A stretch of 64,000 nt of DNA from Spongiibacter tropicus DSM 19543 (GTDB lineage: Bacteria > Pseudomonadota > Gammaproteobacteria > Pseudomonadales > Spongiibacteraceae). The notes under the pieces are model-generated. The model ran no database searches. It was not told the origin of the DNA and saw only the letters and a list, made by a program, of their open reading frames with translations. The translations under genes were made by a program, and so were the position numbers. The stretch covers positions 1,678,463 through 1,742,462 of the forward strand of contig NZ_ATUS01000001.1 of the NCBI RefSeq assembly GCF_000420325.1, given 5' to 3'. This document shows positions 57,771 through 64,000 of this stretch, piece by piece; within the stretch, counting starts at the first letter, position 1, and the number at the start of each line of letters is the position of its first letter.

Positions 57771-60011
57771 ATGAAGAACCTGAAACTACTGACCGCCGCG
57801 TCGCTGGCCCTCGGCCTCAGCCTGCAAGGCTGTGTTTTCGACGAATCCGGCACTGAATATAAAGAACCGAGTGCGAATACCGAGCCGGTTATCAACCTGA
57901 ACTACGACTCGCAGCTCCCCCTGAACACCTACCTCAGCTTCGAGGACAACAGCGCGGACATCGCCGTCCAGTTCGGCAGCCAGACCTTCCGCTTTCCAGA
58001 CCGCTCTGAAATGCGACTGCGCGGCTTTGGCGGTTTCGAGACCGACCGCGTCTGGAAGACCTCAGTCGTAGAAGATTCCCGCGGCATTAAAACGCTGCGC
58101 CTGGGCTACTACGTGGTATCGCCAGACAGCAATGATATTAGCGCGCCGATCTTCCACAACTTTGCCAAAGACAGCCGCGGCAATATCTACCTGACGGAAA
58201 CCGCCGAGCAGCTCAAATCTGACCTCGGTGTGGCCCCCTTCCGGCAGCCCCAGCCTGCACTGCTGTTTCCCGCCAACGTTGAGGTCGGCGACAGCTGGGT
58301 AGCCGGCCCCACGATCGTACCGCTGTTCTATAACTTCAGCTCGGGCACCGGCTGGACCGCGACGCTGATCGACGACAATGCCACCGCTCCCATCAGCGGC
58401 GAGCAAAACTGTATTGTCATCAAGTACTACGGCGAGCGCTTTTCCTACTACCTGTACCTGAAAGATGGCCTTGGTGTCGTTGAGTGGGTGAATAGCTGGG
58501 AAGAAGACCCCAATGGCAAGGTGCTGCCCACCGATGGCTGGGCGCGCAGCGATAAAGGCAATGGCAGCACTGACATTGACTACACCGATTACGGCTGGTC
58601 TTTCGACGACAGTAATCCGGTTGGTGCCGTGCTCTATTCTATCGGTTTGAAAGTGGTCGAGAACGAAGAGGCCAATGCCGATGCGAGCGACAGCTCACCG
58701 ATCAATGATTCCGGCTTCGATTTTACCCGGGTTATCGAGACTACTGCGCCCGCATCAAACACCTACCCGGCACTGCTGGATCTGCGGCTTCCGGATGAGC
58801 GTGGCGAAGAGTTCATCAACTTTGCCGACAGCAAATGGGACAGCACAACGGGTAAATACTACCGGCCGCTGATCCGCATCAGCTTCCAAGGCAACACCTA
58901 TATTGCCGATGAGAGCAACGGCAACTTTGAAGTGGAGAAGCTCTATAACCAGCCCTTTGGCCCCGCTCGCCTGGCGTTTCTGGGTCGCGGTACGCTGGTG
59001 AATGAGGCTGACCCTGCGGACAGCATGAAGTTTGTTGGCCTGATGGAAGGCAATTACGTGAATGCTGGCCCCGACGGCCTGACGTCAGACTTTGCGATTT
59101 TCGGCCTCGGACCGGACCGTCGCCTGCCCGCCGCCAAACCGGGCAGCACCTATCGCATTTATATTTCCTACGCCAATCTTAACGAGCCGTTACGAGAGCT
59201 GCTGGAAATGGATCAGGCGAGTATTGATGAATTCGGTCTGGACGAGTCTGAACTCGGCTATACCAGCATCTGTTACGGCAACCGCACCAGCGAAAATGGC
59301 CCCTGTAACAGCATCAATGTCAGCTTCGAGATCCAGGTACCGGATGTTGAAGGCGAACTGGGCTTCCGCATCGGCGGCATCGACAGCAACGATGAGCTCA
59401 AGTCTGCCAGTCAGTTGTTCTATCTGCCGGTCAGCAAAGATGCCGGTGGCAAAGGAGCACTTACCGCGCGCTTGTACGACCAGTTCAGCGACGTGATTCG
59501 CGGCGCTCGGGATGCCAATGGCGAATTCAACACCGGTATTCTTAATGCCCTGTCTTCGGTGGCCCCCAACAGCAACATCGTCAAATACAGCTATGATTTT
59601 GGTGATGGCGAAAGCGTTGACGACGGTATCCCGCTGGGTGTCTACACCTACACCCAAGACGGTGAATACCAGCTCAAGCTGACTGTTACCGACGACCAGG
59701 GCAATACTGCCACCGCTTCTCGCAAAGTCATTATCAGCGACACCGGCAAGGTGATTATTCGCAACATTGCCAATGACTTCGGTAGCGGCGCCTTCACCAT
59801 CGGCATCGACAATCTCGACGAGCCAGACGGCTACTACGACTACTACAAATTCGTCATTCTCGACAAAGGCGAGGATGAAGTCTTCGAAGTACCGGGTGGC
59901 GTGAACTACGAGATCGATATTATCGATAACGGCGAAGTCGTGTTCACCGAAGAGCGTTTTGTCGGTAATGCAGAAGAGGAAATCGTGGAAGTGGACCTGG
60001 ACCAGGATTGA
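57771..60011 (+). CDS. Large lipoprotein with C-terminal PKD domain
   Basis: A 746-residue lipoprotein (lipobox LQGC, Cys21, Val at +2), rich in Asp, Asn and Ser. A PKD domain occupies about residues 598-660 (YSYDFGDGESVDDGIPLGVYTYTQDGEYQLKLTVTDDQGNTATA). The first 590 residues are beta-rich without a family I know. The C-terminal tail (about 680-746) is highly acidic. PKD modules commonly mediate protein or polysaccharide contact at cell surfaces. With the barrel gene upstream it suggests an outer-membrane barrel plus surface lipoprotein pair. Confidence 0.75.
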   Translation: MKNLKLLTAASLALGLSLQGCVFDESGTEYKEPSANTEPVINLNYDSQLPLNTYLSFEDNSADIAVQFGSQTFRFPDRSEMRLRGFGGFETDRVWKTSVVEDSRGIKTLRLGYYVVSPDSNDISAPIFHNFAKDSRGNIYLTETAEQLKSDLGVAPFRQPQPALLFPANVEVGDSWVAGPTIVPLFYNFSSGTGWTATLIDDNATAPISGEQNCIVIKYYGERFSYYLYLKDGLGVVEWVNSWEEDPNGKVLPTDGWARSDKGNGSTDIDYTDYGWSFDDSNPVGAVLYSIGLKVVENEEANADASDSSPINDSGFDFTRVIETTAPASNTYPALLDLRLPDERGEEFINFADSKWDSTTGKYYRPLIRISFQGNTYIADESNGNFEVEKLYNQPFGPARLAFLGRGTLVNEADPADSMKFVGLMEGNYVNAGPDGLTSDFAIFGLGPDRRLPAAKPGSTYRIYISYANLNEPLRELLEMDQASIDEFGLDESELGYTSICYGNRTSENGPCNSINVSFEIQVPDVEGELGFRIGGIDSNDELKSASQLFYLPVSKDAGGKGALTARLYDQFSDVIRGARDANGEFNTGILNALSSVAPNSNIVKYSYDFGDGESVDDGIPLGVYTYTQDGEYQLKLTVTDDQGNTATASRKVIISDTGKVIIRNIANDFGSGAFTIGIDNLDEPDGYYDYYKFVILDKGEDEVFEVPGGVNYEIDIIDNGEVVFTEERFVGNAEEEIVEVDLDQD

Positions 60012-60032
60012 GGACAGGATAAACCCGCCACA

Positions 60033-60060
60033 AAAAAGCCCGCCAATTGGCGGGCTTTTT
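60033..60060. terminator. Bidirectional intrinsic terminator
   Basis: A perfect palindrome: AAAAAGCCCGCCAA followed by its complement. It has T tracts on both strands and separates the rightward PKD lipoprotein from the convergent LPP20 lipoprotein. Confidence 0.93.
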
Positions 60061-60108
60061 CTTTTTCTGGCCACCGGCATCGTGGCCAGTTGATCGCAAA
60101 AGGTCGGC

Positions 60109-60681
60109 TCAGCCGCCCAGCTCGCGATTCAGGTCTTTCTGCGCTTCAGCGCCTTTAAACTCCTGCAACAGCACCTCGCGCACATCTGGCTGCACGCTGC
60201 GCTGACTGGCATCGAGCATATTGTCGAACAGCGAAAGCGTTTTTTCGCGGCCCATGGTCAGCAGCACGCAGAGGTTTTTGTTGCCATCGATCTCGACAAA
60301 GTCCACACGCTCAGGACGCGTGCCGATCAGCGTCTGCTGAGTCAGCTGCTTGGACACAGAAGAGAACGTAGAACCGCTGGAGACGCCGCTGGACACATCC
60401 GTACGCTCACGAAACACTTTATCCAGTGCTGCTACTTTGGTTTCCAACTGCTGAGCCAGGTCGGTGCGGGCATTGGCAATCGCCAACTGACGATCGATCG
60501 ACATATTGCCGGAATATGGCACGCATTGAGCGCTGGCAAAACCGTCTTCGATGTAGGGGTTAAGTACCCAGGCAGGCAGGCCCGATGCGCTCTGCTGCTC
60601 ACTGGCCATTTGCTCACCGCCGCTGCTGGCACAGCCGGCCAACAGTACGGCACAACCCAGTCCAAATAATTTCTTTTTCAT
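60109..60681 (-). CDS. LPP20 family lipoprotein
   Basis: A 190-residue lipoprotein (lipobox LAGC, Cys17). The LPP20 core is LPAWVLNPYIEDGFASAQCVPYSGNMSIDRQLAIANARTDLAQQLETKVAAL, followed by a Ser-rich stretch and a C-terminal domain that includes VEIDGNKNLCVLLTMG. It is convergent with the cluster above but shares its theme. The gap 60682-60856 to the glyA terminator holds a possible leftward -10 (CATAAT, 60781-60776) and nothing else. Confidence 0.83.
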   Translation of the reverse strand: MKKKLFGLGCAVLLAGCASSGGEQMASEQQSASGLPAWVLNPYIEDGFASAQCVPYSGNMSIDRQLAIANARTDLAQQLETKVAALDKVFRERTDVSSGVSSGSTFSSVSKQLTQQTLIGTRPERVDFVEIDGNKNLCVLLTMGREKTLSLFDNMLDASQRSVQPDVREVLLQEFKGAEAQKDLNRELGG

Positions 60682-60856
60682 TCAGCACTCCAGGTATCAC
60701 TTATTTACCGATGTCTCGATTTCGGCAGCCTCAGCCACCCTCTCTTTTTTATCTACACCTCTTGTTATACCTGCTCATTATGCATCGCAAAACGCCGGAG
60801 GGGGCGATTTGGGAAAAGTACCGATAGCAACACTCTAAATTTGAGTCATCAGGCAT

Positions 60857-60884
60857 AAAAAAGCCGGGCAGTGCCCGGCTTTTT
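60857..60884. terminator. Intrinsic terminator after glyA
   Basis: GCCGGGC, loop AGT, GCCCGGC (60863-60879) flanked by A6 on the left and T5 on the right, so it works in either direction; glyA is the gene it serves. Confidence 0.92.
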
Positions 60885-60906
60885 CTTCACACGGCCAACG
60901 GCCTGC

Positions 60907-62169
60907 TTAGCCGTAAACAGGGAATTTCTTGCACACGTCCAGCACCTTGGCTTTGACTTCCTCGATCTTGGCTGAGGCGTCACCCGCTTCCAGCGCTTCC
61001 AGTACGTCGCACATCCAGTTGGCCAGCTCGACACACTCGGCTTCCTTGAAGCCGCGGGTCGTCACTGCCGGCGTACCGACACGCAGACCGCTGGTAATGA
61101 AGGGCGAGCGGGGGTCGTTAGGCACCGCGTTCTTGTTCACAGTGATATTGGCCGCACCCAGCGCCGCATCAGCATCTTTACCCGTGTAGGGCTTGCCGAT
61201 CAGGTCCACCAGCATCAGGTGGTTTTCAGTGCCGCCGGAAACGATGTTAATGCCGCGCTCGATAAAGGTCTTCGCCATAGCCTTGGCATTGGCAACGACC
61301 TGCTTCTGGTAGTCGACATAGCCGGGCTCCATCGCCTCTTTGAAGCTGACGGCCTTCGCTGCAATCACGTGCATCAACGGACCACCCTGACCGCCGGGGA
61401 ATACCGCCGAGTTCAGTTTTTTCTCGATCTCTTCATTGGCCTTGGCAATGATCAGACCGCCGCGGGGGCCGCGCAGGGTTTTGTGTGTGGTGGTGGTGAC
61501 CACATCGGCAACCGGCACCGGGTTGGGGTAAATGCCCGCAGCAACCAGACCGGCAACGTGGGCCATATCAACCATCAGATAAGCGCCGACTTTGTCAGCG
61601 ATTTCGCGGAATTTGGCCCAATCAACAATGCCCGAGTAGGCCGAGAAGCCCGCTACGATCATTTTGGGTTTATGCTCCAGCGCCAGCGCCTCGACCTGGG
61701 CGTAATCGATCTCGCCCGTCTCGTTGTTCAGACCGTACTGCACCGCGTGGTAGGTTTTACCAGAGAAGTTGGGCTTGGCACCGTGAGTAAGGTGACCGCC
61801 CGCATCCAAGCTCATGCCCAGTACCGTTTCGCCCGGCTGTACCAGCGCCTGATAGACCGCGGCATTGGCCTGAGAACCAGAGTGGGGCTGCACGTTGGCG
61901 TAGTCGGCACCGAACAGCGCCTTCGCACGCTCAATGGCCAGAGACTCGGCCTTATCGACGTATTCACAGCCACCGTAGTAACGTTTGCCGGGGTAACCTT
62001 CGGCGTATTTGTTGGTCAGCGCGGTACCCTGCGCCTGCATAACCCGGGGGCTGGTGTAGTTTTCAGAAGCGATCAGCTCGATATGCTCTTCCTGACGCAC
62101 TTCTTCTTCCTGGATTGCAGACCAGATTTCGTCGTCAAAACCGGCAATCGTCATCTCTTTGTTGAACAT
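60907..62169 (-). CDS. glyA: Serine hydroxymethyltransferase
   Basis: A 420-residue PLP enzyme interconverting serine and glycine with THF (E. coli 417). Signatures are [35 protein letters not shown] and the PLP lysine in [14 protein letters not shown] near residue 230. The ATG at 62169 is chosen since [14 protein letters not shown] is the usual start. A TACAAT on the minus strand (62216-62211) is a possible -10. Confidence 0.97.
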   Translation of the reverse strand: MFNKEMTIAGFDDEIWSAIQEEEVRQEEHIELIASENYTSPRVMQAQGTALTNKYAEGYPGKRYYGGCEYVDKAESLAIERAKALFGADYANVQPHSGSQANAAVYQALVQPGETVLGMSLDAGGHLTHGAKPNFSGKTYHAVQYGLNNETGEIDYAQVEALALEHKPKMIVAGFSAYSGIVDWAKFREIADKVGAYLMVDMAHVAGLVAAGIYPNPVPVADVVTTTTHKTLRGPRGGLIIAKANEEIEKKLNSAVFPGGQGGPLMHVIAAKAVSFKEAMEPGYVDYQKQVVANAKAMAKTFIERGINIVSGGTENHLMLVDLIGKPYTGKDADAALGAANITVNKNAVPNDPRSPFITSGLRVGTPAVTTRGFKEAECVELANWMCDVLEALEAGDASAKIEEVKAKVLDVCKKFPVYG

Positions 62170-62274
62170 GGGAACCCCCGAAGGCAGATACAGGCTATGA
62201 AAAGCCGCGCATTGTACAATAAACACGCGCGGCGGGCATCGCTTTTACGTGCCCGAAAAGCGGCCGGATGGCCC

Positions 62275-62592
62275 TTACCAGCTCAGCGGCAATCGCTCGC
62301 CGATCTGTGACTCCGCCGCCGCATCCAGCAGCTGCTGCAGCGTCTGCTGCTCGCGATTACAGAACCATTGCGTCCCGTCCCAGCTGAAGTGATAGCCCCC
62401 GGAGCGCGCCGCCAGCCACAGTTCCTGCGTCGCGGCCTGGCGACTGAAAATCAGCGCGCTGCCGTCGGGACAGCGCAGCGTGAGGACGGTACCGGCGATT
62501 TCGCAATCGACATCCGCCTCCAGCTCGTCCACGGCATCTTCAATCGCGTCGTACAGCTCGTCGAGCTGATCGTGAAATTCCACTTCATTCAT
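62275..62592 (-). CDS. cyaY: Frataxin homologue CyaY
   Basis: A 105-residue iron-binding regulator of Fe-S cluster assembly. The acidic first helix FHDQLDELYDAIEDAVDELEADVDCE and the sheet SALIFSRQAATQELWLAARSGGYHF are characteristic. The ATG at 62592 is supported by the family N-terminus MNEVEFHD. It is divergent from lptM and lysA, the standard arrangement. Confidence 0.94.
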   Translation of the reverse strand: MNEVEFHDQLDELYDAIEDAVDELEADVDCEIAGTVLTLRCPDGSALIFSRQAATQELWLAARSGGYHFSWDGTQWFCNREQQTLQQLLDAAAESQIGERLPLSW

Positions 62593-62622
62593 TACGGACA
62601 ACCCCTGCGTGATGGCGGCGCA

Positions 62623-62690
62623 AGTATAGCAAGCCAACGGCGTGGAGAACGAGCGCAGCCTTAGCATCTGCGCGGCCACACCGCTATACT
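62623..62690. promoter_or_regulatory. Divergent -10 elements for cyaY and lptM
   Basis: TATACT on the minus strand at 62628-62623 faces cyaY, and TATACT on the plus strand at 62685-62690 faces lptM. For lptM, TTAGCA at 62661-62666 is an 18-base-spaced -35 candidate; for cyaY none is convincing. Confidence 0.45.
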
Positions 62691-62718
62691 ACGCGCTTCA
62701 TTTTCCGGGGTGCTGACC

Positions 62719-62877
62719 ATGGCTTATCGACACGCACGCAAGCTGCTTTCCATTCTGGCGGTGGCGATGTTACTGGTCGCCTGCGGGCAAACCGGGCCAC
62801 TGGTGCTGCCCGACGATGCGGCCAACAATGCAGACGGCCCCGATACCGAACAAGCCCCGGCAAACGCCAACGAGTAA
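62719..62877 (+). CDS. lptM: LPS assembly lipoprotein LptM
   Basis: A 52-residue lipoprotein: signal MAYRHARKLLSILAVAMLLVA, lipobox LVAC (Cys22), then the diagnostic GQTGPLVLP (GQKGPLYLP in E. coli LptM/YifL). LptM assists oxidative maturation and assembly of LptD. The short acidic tail is variable. It is nine bases before lysA, the same order as Pseudomonas and E. coli relatives. Confidence 0.93.
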   Translation: MAYRHARKLLSILAVAMLLVACGQTGPLVLPDDAANNADGPDTEQAPANANE

Positions 62878-62886
62878 GTACACACT

Positions 62887-64000
62887 ATGACTGTTTTCCA
62901 CTATCAAAGCGGCGAGCTGTTCGCCGAATCCGTTTCGCTGCGCGCTATTGCCGAGCAGTACGGCACCCCCTGTTATGTGTATTCCCGCGCCTATCTGGAG
63001 CAGCGTTTCAGCGAGTACAGCGACGCACTGCAAGGCCAGGACCACCTGGTGTGTTACGCCGTGAAGGCCAACTCCAATATTGCCGTACTCAATGTGCTGG
63101 CCCGCCTCGGCGCCGGCTTTGACATCGTCTCGGTGGGCGAGCTGGAACGCGTACTGGCAGCCGGTGGCCCGGCAGAGCGGGTGGTGTTCTCCGGCGTGGG
63201 CAAAACGGCCGCTGAAATGCGCCGCGCACTGGAAGTGGGTATTTACTGTTTCAATGTCGAGTCAGAAGCCGAACTGGAACGGCTCAACGCCGTGGCGGCC
63301 GAGATGGGCGTGGTGGCGCCGGTGTCGATTCGCGTCAATCCCGATGTCGACGCCAAAACGCACCCCTATATTTCCACCGGCCTGCGCGACAATAAATTCG
63401 GCATTGATATCGCCCGCGCCCCGGAGGTGTACGCCCACGCCGCCAGCCTGTCGAACCTGGCCGTCAAGGGCGTGGACTGCCATATCGGCTCGCAACTCAC
63501 CGACACCAGCCCCTTTCTCGATGCCCTGGACCGCGTACTGATGCTGGTCGACACCCTAGCCGAGCAGGGCATCGATATTGCCCATCTCGACCTTGGCGGC
63601 GGCCTGGGTGTGCGCTACCGCGACGAGCAGCCGCCGTCGACCGGTGACTATATCGCCGCCATCCGCGAGCGACTGGGTGAGCGCCAGGTCAAACTGATGT
63701 TCGAACCGGGTCGGTCGATCACCGCCAATGCCGGCGTATTACTGACGCAGGTGGAGTTCCTCAAACTCAATCCCCACAAGAACTTCGCCATCGTCGACGC
63801 GGCCATGAACGATATGCTGCGCCCGGCACTGTATCAGGCCTGGATGGACCTGCTGCCCGTAGTGCCTCGCAGCAACGGTGAAGCACGCCACTACGACGTG
63901 GTCGGCCCGGTCTGTGAAACCGGCGACTTTATCGCCAAAGATCGCGAGCTGCGCATCGAAAGTGGCGACCTGCTCGCACTGGCCTCCAGCGGCGCCTATG
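62887..64000 (+). CDS. lysA: Diaminopimelate decarboxylase (partial)
   Basis: The first 371 residues of a PLP enzyme that makes lysine from meso-DAP; about 45 residues are cut off at the right edge. PLP lysine in CYAVKANSN, HIGSQL, LDLGGGLGVRY, FEPGRSITANAG and GPVCETGDF are present. The start is ATG at 62887. Confidence 0.96.
   Translation, partial: MTVFHYQSGELFAESVSLRAIAEQYGTPCYVYSRAYLEQRFSEYSDALQGQDHLVCYAVKANSNIAVLNVLARLGAGFDIVSVGELERVLAAGGPAERVVFSGVGKTAAEMRRALEVGIYCFNVESEAELERLNAVAAEMGVVAPVSIRVNPDVDAKTHPYISTGLRDNKFGIDIARAPEVYAHAASLSNLAVKGVDCHIGSQLTDTSPFLDALDRVLMLVDTLAEQGIDIAHLDLGGGLGVRYRDEQPPSTGDYIAAIRERLGERQVKLMFEPGRSITANAGVLLTQVEFLKLNPHKNFAIVDAAMNDMLRPALYQAWMDLLPVVPRSNGEARHYDVVGPVCETGDFIAKDRELRIESGDLLALASSGAY

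Noticed and set aside
60033-60060. Palindrome considered as an operator
   Set aside because: GC stem with flanking A and T tracts between convergent genes is a bidirectional terminator.
60585-60827. 80-codon open frame on the plus strand across the LPP20 lipoprotein start
   Set aside because: No ribosome site, covers a certain signal peptide in antisense, composition unlike coding sequence.
61219-62310. 363-codon open frame on the plus strand opposite glyA
   Set aside because: glyA is certain on the minus strand; the opposite frame has no family features.

Overview
The window is a gene-dense, high-GC bacterial chromosome segment with no phage, insertion sequence, CRISPR array or tRNA that I can see. 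Gene order points to a Gammaproteobacterium: ygfB-pepP-ubiH-ubiI lies divergent from zapA-6S RNA-fau, and there is an nrdR-ribD-ribE-ribBA-ribH-nusB-thiL-pgpA block. A glycine-cleavage gene next to an fbpA/fbpB pair resembles Pseudomonas. Desaturases, a P450 and an LLM flavin enzyme beside TetR regulators would fit a marine, lipid-using lineage such as Cellvibrionales/Spongiibacteraceae, but that placement is inference.

Layout. 1-2.9 kb: start of gcvH and a Fur-boxed ferric-iron uptake pair without its ATPase. 2.9-10.5 kb: ubiquinone hydroxylases, pepP, ygfB, cell-division proteins ZapB-like/ZapA, 6S RNA, fau, ilvA. 10.5-14.1 kb: a histidine kinase, a double-receiver response regulator and a TonB-like protein in one operon. 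14.4-20.3 kb: rpiA, a small tyrosine phosphatase, and the SAM-cycle operon (SahR-like regulator, metK, ahcY, metF) behind a perfect palindromic operator. 20.3-29.1 kb: accessory lipid region with the desB-desC/desT desaturase locus (five-unit 12-bp operator array over the promoter), a P450 facing a TetR gene, an LLM oxidoreductase, a TetR gene coupled to RNase Z, and an SDR. 29.2-38.4 kb: small envelope proteins, xseB-ispA-dxs (isoprenoid precursors), an ELM1-like protein, ribA, a retropepsin-like protease, and a LysR/sterol-desaturase pair. 38.4-44.1 kb: thiC-thiO-thiS-thiG-thiED behind a TPP riboswitch. 44.1-51.3 kb: purT, pgpA, thiL, nusB and the riboflavin genes up to nrdR. 51.5-60.7 kb: an envelope gene cluster between nrdR and glyA (lytic transglycosylase, TM protein, COG3014-type lipoprotein, LpoB-like lipoprotein, two LPP20 proteins, a predicted outer-membrane barrel, a large PKD lipoprotein). 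60.9-64 kb: glyA, cyaY, lptM and the start of lysA.

Most of the window is core metabolism in conserved order. The parts most worth attention are the 51.5-60.7 kb envelope cluster, the phased operator array between desC and desT, and the kinase/regulator/TonB-like operon. No gene-free stretch exceeds about 270 bases, apart from the zapA-fau gap, which holds 6S RNA.
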